From NCBI GenBank assembly GCA_964619065.1, contig CAZUCC010000001.1, positions 124,001 to 188,000 on the forward strand: a DNA stretch of 64,000 nt, written 5' to 3'. Position 1 is the first letter of the stretch. Every line of letters starts with the position of its first letter. This document shows positions 39,710-48,770 of this stretch, in pieces. The stretch comes from JANXUC01 sp964619065 (GTDB lineage Bacteria; Acidobacteriota; Terriglobia; Terriglobales; Acidobacteriaceae). Both the position numbers and the translations under genes were made by a program. The notes beneath the pieces are model-generated. The model searched no databases. It saw only the letters and a list, made by a program, of their open reading frames with translations, and was not told where the DNA came from.

Positions 39710-42114
39710 AGAAGCTCGTCGTAGTCGGCAACGGGATGGCGGGCGTGGCATGCGTGGAGCAAATCCTCCGCCATGCACCGAAGTTCGAGATCACGATTTT
39801 CGGCGACGAGACTCACGTCAACTACAACCGCATTCTGCTTTCGTCCGTGCTGGCTGGGGAAAAGTCGCTGGATGACATCGTCATCAACGGCCTTGACTGG
39901 TATCAAAAGAACGGCATTGATCTAAGGCTCGGCGTCAAGATTGTTGACGTAGATTCGGCGGTGAAGACTGTCACGGGCGACGATGGCAGCGTCACTTCCT
40001 TCGACAAGCTTCTTCTGGCCACCGGCAGCACGCCGATCATTCCGTCCATTCAGGATGTCGAAAAGGACGGCGTCTTCGTCTTCCGCAACTTGGATGATAC
40101 TCGCGCATTGCTGGAACGCTCTCGGCCGGGACTCAAAGCCGTCGTGATTGGGGGTGGCCTGCTGGGCCTCGAAGCCGCGCGTGGACTCCAGGTGCAGGGC
40201 TGCGACGTGACAGTCGTCCATTTGATGGACACACTGATGGAGCGCCAGTTGGATGCTACCGGCGGCGGCTATCTCGCGGACAAGATGAACCGCCTGGGAG
40301 TGACGGTGCTTTTGGGTCTTTCCACTACTGCGATTCTCGGCAACGGTAAGGTGGAAGGCGTGCAATTCAAGGGTGGCGGTAGCATCCCAGCGGACCTGGT
40401 TGTAGTGGCCGCAGGCATCCGCCCAAACGTGGCACTCGGTCAAAAGGCGGGTCTCGAGATCAAGCGCGGCATCGTGGTCAATGATTATATGGAGACCTCG
40501 CATCCCGACATTTTTGCTGTCGGGGAGTGCGTGCAACACAACGGTATCTGCTATGGGCTGGTCGCGCCCCTCCTGGAGCAGGGCAAGGTGCTCGCCGCAA
40601 CCATCACGGGAAACAAAGGGCCAACCTATCAAGGGACCGTACTTGCTTCCAAATTGAAGATCATGGGAGTCGACGTTTTCTCCGCTGGTGAAATTGGCGA
40701 CAAGGTGGATGGCTCGGAAGCGGTGCGTTATGAGGATCCATCGCTGGGCATTTACAAGAAACTTACGCTTAGAGACCACAAGCTGACGGGCGTCATCCTC
40801 GTTGGTGAAACCGCCGACAGCCATCGCTACATGGAATGGTTGCGGAGCGGAACCGATCTAACGATGCTGCGGCGTCAACTTTTGTTCCCAGAGCCGAGCC
40901 AGGACAGCGGCCTGGATGCGGCCCAGATTTCCGACAGCGATACGGTTTGTGGCTGCATGGGTGTAACCAAGGGCGCCATCATCCATGCAGTTCATGAGAA
41001 AGGCATCGGTACTTTGGCGCAGCTGAAAGAGTGTACGCGTGCTTCGACAGGATGTGGAAGCTGTACGGAGCTGTGCCAGCAACTGCTCAAGGCGGTCGTC
41101 CCCGAGTTTCAGGAAGAAGTAAAAACCGTCCTCTGCAAGTGCATTCCGTATTCGGAAGACAACTTGCGGGACATCCTGCGCAGCCAAAAGCTCAAGTCGG
41201 TCCAGGAAGTACTGGTGATCTATGGCAACGGCCTGGGCTGCGAGGTGTGCAAGCCCGCGCTCAGTTACATGCTCGACATGATTTGGTGCGGAGACCACGA
41301 TGAAGACCGCTCGGCGCGGTTTATCAACGACCGGGTTCACGCCAACATTCAGAAAGACGGAACGTTCTCCGTGATACCCCGCATCCGTGGCGGGGTGACC
41401 TCGCCGGACGAACTGCGGCGCATCGCCGATGTCGCCGACAAATACAAAGTGCCGATGGTCAAAATCACCGGCAGCCAGCGTATCGACCTGCTGGGAGTGA
41501 AGAAGGCCGATCTTCCCAAGATGTGGGCTGACCTGGGAATGCCCTCGGGCCAGGCATACACCAAGGGTGTTCGCATGGTGAAGACTTGCGTGGGCACCGA
41601 CTTCTGCCGCTTCGGCACTCAGGATTCCACGAGCGCGGGCATTGAACTCGAACGTCGGCTGGAGAATCTCTACACTCCGCACAAAGTGAAGATGGGCGTG
41701 GTCGGCTGTCCGCGTAATTGCGCAGAAGCTACGGTGAAAGACATTGGCATGATCGGCCAGGAAGGCAGTTGGCAGGTAGTGGTGGGCGGCGCAGCCGGCA
41801 AGAGTGTTCGTAAAGCCGATCTGCTGATCACAGTGGAAACCACAGAGCAGGCGCTGGAAGCGTCCGAGTTGTTCTTTCAGTATTACCGCGAAAGCGCAAA
41901 TTACCTGGAGCGCACTTACGACTTCGTCGTGCGCTTCGGTATGGAAAAAGTACGAAAAGAGACCGTCTACGCCACGGATGCGGCGAAGCAAGGATTGCTC
42001 GACCGTCTGCGCAAGTCCAAAGCTCTCGCACCGGACCCCTGGCTGGAGCGCGAATCGCCAAGAACGTCCACGCAATTCGTGCAAATCGAACCTCTGGAGA
42101 CGATGCTGATATGA
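39706..42114 (+). CDS. nirB: NADH-dependent nitrite reductase large subunit
   Basis: An 802-residue assimilatory-type enzyme reducing nitrite to ammonium in the cytoplasm. In order: FAD/NADH domains (GNGMAGVACVEQ at the N-terminus, IGGGLLGLEAARGL near 150), a BFD-like [2Fe-2S] region with CGCMGVTKG and TGCGSCTELC (about 410-465), and the siroheme/[4Fe-4S] domain with TCVGTDFCRFG and GCPRNCAEA. All cluster Cys are present. It is coupled to the nitrate reductase remnant upstream and to nirD downstream by ATGA overlaps. Confidence 0.94.
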   Translation: MKKLVVVGNGMAGVACVEQILRHAPKFEITIFGDETHVNYNRILLSSVLAGEKSLDDIVINGLDWYQKNGIDLRLGVKIVDVDSAVKTVTGDDGSVTSFDKLLLATGSTPIIPSIQDVEKDGVFVFRNLDDTRALLERSRPGLKAVVIGGGLLGLEAARGLQVQGCDVTVVHLMDTLMERQLDATGGGYLADKMNRLGVTVLLGLSTTAILGNGKVEGVQFKGGGSIPADLVVVAAGIRPNVALGQKAGLEIKRGIVVNDYMETSHPDIFAVGECVQHNGICYGLVAPLLEQGKVLAATITGNKGPTYQGTVLASKLKIMGVDVFSAGEIGDKVDGSEAVRYEDPSLGIYKKLTLRDHKLTGVILVGETADSHRYMEWLRSGTDLTMLRRQLLFPEPSQDSGLDAAQISDSDTVCGCMGVTKGAIIHAVHEKGIGTLAQLKECTRASTGCGSCTELCQQLLKAVVPEFQEEVKTVLCKCIPYSEDNLRDILRSQKLKSVQEVLVIYGNGLGCEVCKPALSYMLDMIWCGDHDEDRSARFINDRVHANIQKDGTFSVIPRIRGGVTSPDELRRIADVADKYKVPMVKITGSQRIDLLGVKKADLPKMWADLGMPSGQAYTKGVRMVKTCVGTDFCRFGTQDSTSAGIELERRLENLYTPHKVKMGVVGCPRNCAEATVKDIGMIGQEGSWQVVVGGAAGKSVRKADLLITVETTEQALEASELFFQYYRESANYLERTYDFVVRFGMEKVRKETVYATDAAKQGLLDRLRKSKALAPDPWLERESPRTSTQFVQIEPLETMLI

Positions 42115-42530
42115 AGACACCTAAGCAATGGATCCGCATCACGAACTGCGAAAACATCCCGCTGCGTGAAGGCCGCGCGGTGAAAATCGGCGGCAATGAT
42201 ATCGCCGTCTTCAATCTAGGCGACCGCTTTCTGGCGGTCGATAACCGCTGCCCTCACAACGGCGGTCCGCTGGCAGACGGTATTGTTTCTGGAACGACTG
42301 TGGTGTGCCCGCTTCACGCCTGGAAAGTCGATCTCGAGTGCGGAAGCGTCACAAAACCGGCTCATACTCCCGCTTGCCTGCGTACATTCCAAACACGCGT
42401 AGAAGAAGGTGTGCTCCTGCTGGAGGCCTCCGCGTTACAGCCGTATGTCGATGGAACAATTGCCTGCGGCGCCAGTGCGGCCGCAGATACCGTGTCACCG
42501 CCAATCCTCGAGCCCGCCAATCCAGTCTAA
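42111..42530 (+). CDS. nirD: Nitrite reductase small subunit (Rieske-type)
   Basis: A 139-residue Rieske-fold protein with CPHNGGPLADG and CPLHAWKVDLECG, so the Cys and His ligands of a [2Fe-2S] cluster are present. Some NirD proteins lack them, which makes this the cluster-binding version. It follows nirB with a 4-bp overlap and forms the nitrite reductase with it. The final 30 or so residues after the Rieske domain are Ala-rich and probably disordered. Confidence 0.92.
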   Translation: MKTPKQWIRITNCENIPLREGRAVKIGGNDIAVFNLGDRFLAVDNRCPHNGGPLADGIVSGTTVVCPLHAWKVDLECGSVTKPAHTPACLRTFQTRVEEGVLLLEASALQPYVDGTIACGASAAADTVSPPILEPANPV

Positions 42531-42555
42531 GTAAATTTCATAGGAGAGCAAAACA

Positions 42556-43911
42556 GTGAATTCAGCCAGGGACCGCCAGAGCTTAGGGAGAGTTGTACCT
42601 CCAAACCCGGATCGCGATGATGACGGAAAAGCCACTCGCGTGTCTCTGTTCGACTTCCGGAGCGCTCCTATGCGTGCCTTCCACCTCTCCTGGTTTGCTT
42701 TTTTCCTTTGCTTCGTGGCGTGGTTCGGTATCGCCCCGCTCATGGCGGTCGTGCGCGACGATTTACATCTGACGAAAGCGCAGATTGGAAATACCATCAT
42801 TGCCTCGGTCGCTATCACGATTCTGGCCCGGCTCCTCGCTGGCTGGATGTGTGATCGATATGGCCCCCGACGAACTTACTCAGCTTTGTTGGTTTTGGGC
42901 GCATTTCCGGTCATGTTTATTGGAGTTTCGCATAGCTACCACTCATTTCTACTTTTCCGCCTGGCCATTGGCATGATTGGAGCATCCTTTGTCATTACGC
43001 AGTACCACACCTCTACTATGTTTGCGCCACGCGTGGTCGGCACTGCCAACGCCATAACGGCGGGCTGGGGGAATCTTGGGGGCGGGGTCACGCAATGGTT
43101 TATGCCCATCTTGTTCGGAGCATTTCTCGGCTTTGGCGCGGACCGCTTCTTAAGCTGGCGCCTGGCAATGGTTGTGCCCGGCGCTCTTATGCTGCTGACA
43201 GGCTTCCTCTACTATCGCTTCACTGAAGATACGCCCGATGGGAGGCCGTTCTCCCCGCGGATCGGTGGAAAGGCATTTTGGGAAGCGGCGGCAGACTATC
43301 GTATCTGGGTGCTCTTCCTTATATATGCGGCTTGTTTTGGCGTGGAGATCACGGTCGATAACGTAGCGGCTCTTTACTTCAAGGACTCGTTCCAGCTCAC
43401 GCTGAAGACTGCGGGACTGCTGGCCAGTCTGATTGGAATGATGAACATCTTCGCGCGCGCGCTGGGAGGAATTTTTGGCGACTGGGTGGGCAACCGTTCC
43501 GGCTTACAAGGGCGATCTCTTCTTCTCGGTCTCGTGGTGCTGCTGGAAGGTCTGGCCTTGACGGTCTTCTCGCGCCTTACGAGTCTGGTTCCGGCGACAG
43601 CGGTTTTCCTGGTGTTTGGGTTGTTCGTCTGCATGTCTTGCGGCGTCACGTATGCCGTGGTGCCCTTGGTGCGGCCGCGGGCCATTGGATCGGCGTCGGG
43701 CATCGTCGGCGCGGGCGGCAACGTGGGTGCCTTGCTCGCCGGTTTCCTCTTCAAATCGGAAAGCCTTTCGAGCGCGAATGCATTTTTCTATCTTGGAATA
43801 TTTGTCGCTGTCTCCGCCTTCTTCGTTTTGCTGCTGCGCTTCCAGGAAGCGGAAGCGTCCAGCCCGGGTTTTGCGGATGCAGCAGCTTTCGGTGCGCAAT
43901 CCGCGGATTAG
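42556..43911 (+). CDS. MFS nitrate/nitrite transporter, NarK/NasA family
   Basis: A 451-residue 12-helix transporter starting at GTG 42556 with GGAGAG 7 bases upstream. The signature segments GWGNLGGGVTQWFMP (about 175-189) and SGIVGAGGNVGALLAGFLF (about 378-396) are the paired nitrate-signature glycine motifs of the NarK/NRT2 family, and RLLAGWMCDRYGPRRTY is the MFS loop 2-3 motif. It presumably imports nitrate or nitrite. With the nitrate reductase decayed, nitrite may be the useful substrate (inference). Confidence 0.92.
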   Translation: MNSARDRQSLGRVVPPNPDRDDDGKATRVSLFDFRSAPMRAFHLSWFAFFLCFVAWFGIAPLMAVVRDDLHLTKAQIGNTIIASVAITILARLLAGWMCDRYGPRRTYSALLVLGAFPVMFIGVSHSYHSFLLFRLAIGMIGASFVITQYHTSTMFAPRVVGTANAITAGWGNLGGGVTQWFMPILFGAFLGFGADRFLSWRLAMVVPGALMLLTGFLYYRFTEDTPDGRPFSPRIGGKAFWEAAADYRIWVLFLIYAACFGVEITVDNVAALYFKDSFQLTLKTAGLLASLIGMMNIFARALGGIFGDWVGNRSGLQGRSLLLGLVVLLEGLALTVFSRLTSLVPATAVFLVFGLFVCMSCGVTYAVVPLVRPRAIGSASGIVGAGGNVGALLAGFLFKSESLSSANAFFYLGIFVAVSAFFVLLLRFQEAEASSPGFADAAAFGAQSAD

Positions 43912-43915
43912 AGAT

Positions 43916-44308
43916 TTACGATGACCCGCAACTCGCCGGGTCGGGATGGGGAAAATTGTCAGCTTCATCTTCTTCTGGCCTGGGTTGGAGACAGCGAAAG
44001 TCTTTTTGCACCGTGATTCGAAGCTCCATCGCATTGCCTGCTGGCTGCGTATGTTCAATTCCAACTTGATCGGAATCTGCCCATTGCTCAGCCAGCGCAC
44101 GGGGCAGCATGACCAGAATGTTGCCGTTGTTGTAGCTGGCAGAAGGTACAGGCGCACTCGGGGAAACCTGAACCGAATATTTCAAACGGTCCGTGGGCGC
44201 TTTAGAGAACTGCACCGATTCGCTGATTGCTCCTTCGGCAATCAGCGTGGAAACTTCTCCCTGGCTTAATCGGAGCCGAATTGAATTTCCTCGAATGCGC
44301 AGTTTCAT
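43916..44308 (-). CDS. Small conserved protein of unknown function
   Basis: A 130-residue soluble protein starting MKLRIRGNSIRLRLSQGEV, which I recognise only as an uncharacterised family that often lies near heme or nitrite genes. A beta-rich N-terminal part (residues 1-100) is followed by an acidic, proline-containing tail (PRPEEDEADNFPHPDP). It is one base downstream of hemD, so the two are co-transcribed, and faces narK tail to tail with 4 bp between stops. A role in siroheme or nitrite metabolism is a guess from context. Confidence 0.75.
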   Translation of the reverse strand: MKLRIRGNSIRLRLSQGEVSTLIAEGAISESVQFSKAPTDRLKYSVQVSPSAPVPSASYNNGNILVMLPRALAEQWADSDQVGIEHTQPAGNAMELRITVQKDFRCLQPRPEEDEADNFPHPDPASCGSS

Positions 44309-44309
44309 T

Positions 44310-45191
44310 TTAGGCGATCGGCGCAGTGCCGTACTTCTTTTCCCGGAGGACGGCAGCGGCTTGTTCTGACGCTTCCTTAACCAATATTCCCATCTTTGGA
44401 TGGGACGGTTCCATGTCGGCGGAAAGCCCGTGCCGCACCAGTTCTTCCGAGGTCAGGGGACCGATCGATCCAATAAACGTTCGCGAGAGGGCGGCCCTCA
44501 ACTTCTCACCGAGACCCATTTCTTCCGCCACAGTAAACAGATGGCGGATTTGCACCGACGCGGTGACCAGAAAAACATCGATCTCGCCACGAAGGGCGGC
44601 GGAGACGGTGTCCCGCAAGGGAGTCGTGTCTTCCGGCAGGGCCCACTCGTATACCGGGACGGAAATGACGGCGGCGCCTCGCTGCTCCAGACCAACAAGA
44701 AGTTCCGGGTTGGAAACACCGTACTCCTGGAGCGCGATCCTGCGCTGATCGAGCGGCAGCAAAATGGATTGTTGATCGAGCAGAGTCAAAAGCTCACGCC
44801 AGGTGTTGGGTTCGGGCACCATGGCAGCGACAGGAACGTTGATCTCCCGCAGTGCCGCCGTGGGCTTCGGTCCACGCGCGACGACGGAAACTTTGCTGAG
44901 CGCGGCCACGAACTTCTCCAGCGGATACGCGGTTTCGACGACGCGCACGAGGAGGCGTACTCCCACGCCGGTCATGAAGATGACCATATCGATGCTGCCT
45001 TCGTCGAGTTGACGGACGAAGTCCAGCGCTTCCGTGTTGGAGGCAAGTGGAACTTCTCGTAAAGAGGAAACTACCATGGAGCGCCCACCATTGTTGGCGA
45101 TGAGCTTGGTGATTTCCTGAGCGCGCCTGCTCTCGAGAGAGAGTACGCACAGACCTGCAAAATCGGCTGGCATGGTCCGCTTCAACTCCAT
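44310..45191 (-). CDS. hemD: Uroporphyrinogen-III synthase family protein
   Basis: A 293-residue HemD-fold protein (two alpha/beta lobes) catalysing ring closure and inversion of hydroxymethylbilane. Family segments are LCVLSLESRRAQEITKLI, DMVIFMTGVGVRLLVRVV and, in the second lobe, VFLVTASVQIRHLFTVAE. The start may instead be the second Met (45173). Next to nirBD it probably supplies uroporphyrinogen III for the siroheme of nitrite reductase. Low primary-sequence conservation is normal for this family. Confidence 0.82.
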   Translation of the reverse strand: MELKRTMPADFAGLCVLSLESRRAQEITKLIANNGGRSMVVSSLREVPLASNTEALDFVRQLDEGSIDMVIFMTGVGVRLLVRVVETAYPLEKFVAALSKVSVVARGPKPTAALREINVPVAAMVPEPNTWRELLTLLDQQSILLPLDQRRIALQEYGVSNPELLVGLEQRGAAVISVPVYEWALPEDTTPLRDTVSAALRGEIDVFLVTASVQIRHLFTVAEEMGLGEKLRAALSRTFIGSIGPLTSEELVRHGLSADMEPSHPKMGILVKEASEQAAAVLREKKYGTAPIA

Positions 45192-45246
45192 TCACGCCCG
45201 GGACAAAACCGGAAGCCGACAACAAGGCAGACTTCCTGCCCAAGGG

Positions 45247-45969
45247 TTACGTAGTCGTGTTCCGGGAGGCATATTTTACCTCATCGCTGAGTACGATAGC
45301 CTCGGCGACTTCCTTCATGGAGCGGCGTTTTTGGCGGCTCTGGCGCTGCAGGGCCAGGTAGGCTTGCTCCTCGGTGAGTCCAAGATCGCGTTGCAAAATT
45401 CCCTTGGCGCGTTCCACAAGTTTGCGGGTTTCCAGTTGCTGGGAAAGATTGGAGTTCTCGACTTCGAGGCGCGCCATTTCAATTTCAGCGCCCACAAGGA
45501 AGCCGATCATCGAAATCAACTGAATCTGCCGTTGGCTGTAGACGTGGGGTTGCCGGTGCTGCAGGTTGAGGACGCCCACCGAGCGTCCGCGGCAAAGCAA
45601 GGGGACGGACAGGAACGCCTCGTAACGATCCTCGGGGAGTTCATTAAAGAACTTAAAGCGGGGATCCTGGGAAGCGTTCCGAGAGACAGCGACGGGTTCG
45701 CGATGTTCGGCGACCCACCCGGTGATACCTTGCCCGACTTGCAGCTTCAGACGATCCAAGACCTCCGCGTGGGGATTTTTGGAGGCACGCAAGACAAGCT
45801 CTACGTTCTCCAGCACATAGACAAAGCAGGAATCGCATTTTACGAGCGCAGCAGCGAACTCCAGCACGCGAGTGAGCACTTCGTGCAACGGATCGGCTGC
45901 CGCCATGCGGCTGCTGAGCTCATGCAGGAAATCGACATCCAAATTCTCGCCCGACTGCGGCGAATCCAT
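45247..45969 (-). CDS. GAF-ANTAR domain RNA-binding antiterminator
   Basis: A 240-residue regulator with an N-terminal GAF sensor domain (about 15-165; LKLQVGQGITGWVAEHREPVAV, SVPLLCRGRSVGVLNLQH) and a C-terminal ANTAR domain (about 170-230; LVERAKGILQRDLGLTEEQAYLALQRQSRQ). ANTAR proteins bind paired hairpins in leader RNA and prevent termination, and NasR and NasT use this to control nitrate/nitrite assimilation. It is encoded 55 bp upstream of hemD in the same direction. The hairpin-rich leader before nirB (39242-39382) is its most likely target, but that is inference. Confidence 0.87.
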   Translation of the reverse strand: MDSPQSGENLDVDFLHELSSRMAAADPLHEVLTRVLEFAAALVKCDSCFVYVLENVELVLRASKNPHAEVLDRLKLQVGQGITGWVAEHREPVAVSRNASQDPRFKFFNELPEDRYEAFLSVPLLCRGRSVGVLNLQHRQPHVYSQRQIQLISMIGFLVGAEIEMARLEVENSNLSQQLETRKLVERAKGILQRDLGLTEEQAYLALQRQSRQKRRSMKEVAEAIVLSDEVKYASRNTTT

Positions 45970-46056
45970 ACATAGACGTTATGGCGCTCCCGGCGGAGAG
46001 TCCAATCGTATTTTCTTATCGGAAAGATAAAGGAAGCGAGGGGTTGCCGCCAAAGT

Positions 46057-48300
46057 ATGCCCGGCAAAGCACAGACGGCCAAGGAGCGACCTTTTGGTAC
46101 CTCGTACGACCAAGCGTGTTCTAAAGTGCACACCTATCCTGCCGATGCCCCCATCATGTGGGGAAAGGCAGCTCGCTTCCTGAAGCCAGCTGGCGCCGTG
46201 GCGCTGGGTGTGTCTGCCTTGCGGCTTGCTGGTAGGGTAATGGTCCGCTCCGCGGATCAAAGCGATTTTATGCCCCACGGATTCTGCTACCTGTGGAATC
46301 CGCAAATCGTGTGGTTGCATGTCGTCTCCGACGGATTCATTGCGCTTGCGTATTGTTTTATACCGCTCGCCCTAATCTACCTGGTCCGGCAAAGGCGCGA
46401 CATACCCTTCAACTGGATCTTTTGGATGTTCGGTTTATTCATCGTGAGTTGCGGCGCCACCCACGTCATGGAAATCTGGACGGTCTGGCATGCCTCCTAC
46501 CTGCTCGCTGGGGTCGTCAAGGCGGTCACGGCTGCGGCATCCGTGGCAACAGCGGTTCTGCTGATCCCATTAATTCCGAAAGCTATCGCCCTGCCGAGCA
46601 CGGCTCAGTTGGAAGCCGTAAACCGTGAACTGAAAATACAGATGACGGAACGGAAGCTGGCCCTTGCCAGCCTGGCCGACCACCAATCAGCAGTTGAAGA
46701 ACTTCGGATAGCGCAGGAAGCGCTACGTGAGAGTCAGGGCCGCCTCAACGCCATCATTCAGTCGGCCATGGACGCCATCATCACAATCGACGATCAACAA
46801 CGTGTTCTGATTTTTAATGCGGCCGCCGAGAAAATGTTCGGCTATACCCCCAGCGAGGCTGTGGGCAGTCTCGTGGAGCGCTTCATCCCCCAACGTTTTC
46901 TTCCAGCGCAGGGCTCACATATACGGCGCTTCAGCGAAACTGGAACCACCAGCCAGGACACGGGGACAATGGGAGCGATCTGGGGTCTACGCGCCAATGG
47001 AGAAGAGTTTCCTCTGGAGGCCTCCATTTCGCAGGTCGAAACAGATGGGAGAAGACTCTTTACCGTCATTCTGCGTGACATTAGCGAACGCAAGCGGGCC
47101 GAGAATGCATTGAGAGAAAGCCTCGCCGCCAGCAAGGCGGCTCTCAAGGAGCTGGCCGATCAAAAATTCGCTCTCGATCAACATGCCATCGTAGCCGTGA
47201 CCGACGTTCAAGGCACGATTACCTACGTGAACGACAAGTTCTGCGCTATCAGCAAATACTCCCGCGACGAACTTCTCGGTCAGAATCACCGCATCCTCAA
47301 CTCCACTCACCACCCCAAGGAATTCTTCCAGCAGATGTACCACACCATTGCCAGTGGGAAGGTTTGGCACGGAGAAATCAAGAACCGCGCCAAGGACGGG
47401 TCCATCTATTGGGTGGACACAACCATTGTCCCCTTCGTCGGCGGAGATGGAAAACCTCGCCAGTACGTAGCCATCCGTGCGGATATCACGGAACGCAGGC
47501 AGGCGGGAGACGTAATCCGGAAATTTAATGACGAACTTGAACAACGGGTGGTCGAGCGTACCGCACAGTTGGAAGCCGCAAACCAGGAACTCGAGGCTTT
47601 CACTTATTCTGTTTCACATGACCTGCGCGCGCCGTTGCGGCATATTGGCGGGTTTTCCAAGATGCTGCTTGAGGAATTTGGCCCTCAGATTCCTGATGGC
47701 GCTCAACATTACTTGCAGCGCATTCAGGAAGGCACGCGCCGCATGGGCTTGCTGGTCGATGACCTGCTCAACCTGGCGCGCCTTGGCCGTCACGAACTTC
47801 GACTGCAAGCCGTCGCATTGAATACGGTCATCGAGGAAGTCATCAGGGACCTGAAACAGGATTGTGAAGGGCGGCAAGTGGAATGGAAAATTGGGAACCT
47901 GCCCTTTGTCGAATGCGATCCTGGTTTGATGCAGCAGGTTTTTCAAAACTTGCTTTCCAATGCACTCAAATTTACCCGTCCCCGAACGGTGGCTCTGATT
48001 GAGGTGGGTCAGACGACGGAGAGCGGCCAGAACATCGTGTTCGTGCGCGACAACGGAGTCGGGTTCAGCATGAAGTATGTCGACAAGTTGTTCGGAGTAT
48101 TCCAGCGTTTGCATCGTCCCGAAGACTTCGAGGGCACGGGCGTGGGTCTGGCCACGGTACAACGCATTGTCCATAAGCATGGAGGCACGGTTTGGGCAGA
48201 AGCGGAGATCGACAAGGGCGCAATCTTTTATTTCACGTTGGGGGCTTCCGAACCCGCGACACTCGCGGCCAAAGCAACGAGCACAGGGGGAAAAATATGA
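46057..48300 (+). CDS. Histidine kinase with ethylene-receptor-like membrane domain and two PAS domains
   Basis: Up to 747 residues. Residues about 73-185 closely resemble the ethylene-binding domain of plant ETR1 and cyanobacterial Etr1: HGFCYLWNPQIVWLHVVSDG, FIVSCGATHVMEIWTVW. The Asp (92), Cys (132) and His (136) that bind copper and ethylene in ETR1 are all present. Two PAS domains (about 230-345 and 375-490), a coiled linker, HisKA with phospho-acceptor His521 (SVSHDLRAPL) and an HATPase domain (NLLSNALKF) follow. The start is uncertain: ATG 46057 adds about 60 unlikely residues, and ATG 46240 fits the family better. It is coupled to the two downstream signalling genes. Confidence 0.88.
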   Translation: MPGKAQTAKERPFGTSYDQACSKVHTYPADAPIMWGKAARFLKPAGAVALGVSALRLAGRVMVRSADQSDFMPHGFCYLWNPQIVWLHVVSDGFIALAYCFIPLALIYLVRQRRDIPFNWIFWMFGLFIVSCGATHVMEIWTVWHASYLLAGVVKAVTAAASVATAVLLIPLIPKAIALPSTAQLEAVNRELKIQMTERKLALASLADHQSAVEELRIAQEALRESQGRLNAIIQSAMDAIITIDDQQRVLIFNAAAEKMFGYTPSEAVGSLVERFIPQRFLPAQGSHIRRFSETGTTSQDTGTMGAIWGLRANGEEFPLEASISQVETDGRRLFTVILRDISERKRAENALRESLAASKAALKELADQKFALDQHAIVAVTDVQGTITYVNDKFCAISKYSRDELLGQNHRILNSTHHPKEFFQQMYHTIASGKVWHGEIKNRAKDGSIYWVDTTIVPFVGGDGKPRQYVAIRADITERRQAGDVIRKFNDELEQRVVERTAQLEAANQELEAFTYSVSHDLRAPLRHIGGFSKMLLEEFGPQIPDGAQHYLQRIQEGTRRMGLLVDDLLNLARLGRHELRLQAVALNTVIEEVIRDLKQDCEGRQVEWKIGNLPFVECDPGLMQQVFQNLLSNALKFTRPRTVALIEVGQTTESGQNIVFVRDNGVGFSMKYVDKLFGVFQRLHRPEDFEGTGVGLATVQRIVHKHGGTVWAEAEIDKGAIFYFTLGASEPATLAAKATSTGGKI

Positions 48301-48770
48301 ATGGTTACGACGCCGATATTTTATTGGTAGAAGACAGCCAGGATGACATGGAACTGACGCTCCATGCGCTCAAACAGGAGCATTTGGGAAATAACATTCA
48401 TGTGGCACGCGATGGGGCGGAGGCATTGGAATACCTTTTCTGCACCGGAGAGCACTCGAACCGCACGTTCGCTCTTCCCAAGCTGATTCTGCTCGACCTG
48501 AAGTTGCCCAAGGTGGACGGCATGGAAGTGTTGAAAGAACTCAAAGCCGATGATCGTACCAAAATGATTCCCGTGGTCATCCTCACCTCGTCTAAAGAGG
48601 AACGAGATCTGGTCAAGGGCTATAACCTGGGCGCGAACAGCTATATCCAGAAGCCAGTGGATTTCGACCAGTTTCGCGACACCGTGAAGCGCGTGGGATT
48701 GTATTGGCTGGTGATTAATCAGCCTCCGATGGCCCGGCCTGTGGCTCTTGCAGCAGGAAAAACACAATGA
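48297..48770 (+). CDS. Single-domain response regulator, Rcp1-like
   Basis: A 157-residue receiver protein with no output domain. The acidic pocket (VEDSQDD) and phospho-acceptor Asp in ILLDLKLPKVDG are present, as are the Thr of ILTSSKEERD and the Lys of IQKPVDF. Receivers of the Rcp1 type serve phytochrome and ethylene-receptor-like kinases. Its ATG overlaps the kinase stop by 4 bp, so the two form a cognate pair. Confidence 0.92.
   Translation: MNGYDADILLVEDSQDDMELTLHALKQEHLGNNIHVARDGAEALEYLFCTGEHSNRTFALPKLILLDLKLPKVDGMEVLKELKADDRTKMIPVVILTSSKEERDLVKGYNLGANSYIQKPVDFDQFRDTVKRVGLYWLVINQPPMARPVALAAGKTQ

Noticed and set aside
40858..42120. 420-codon minus-strand frame opposite nirB
   Set aside because: It is the antisense shadow of nirB, whose motifs and cluster Cys are all intact; no family match in the antisense reading.
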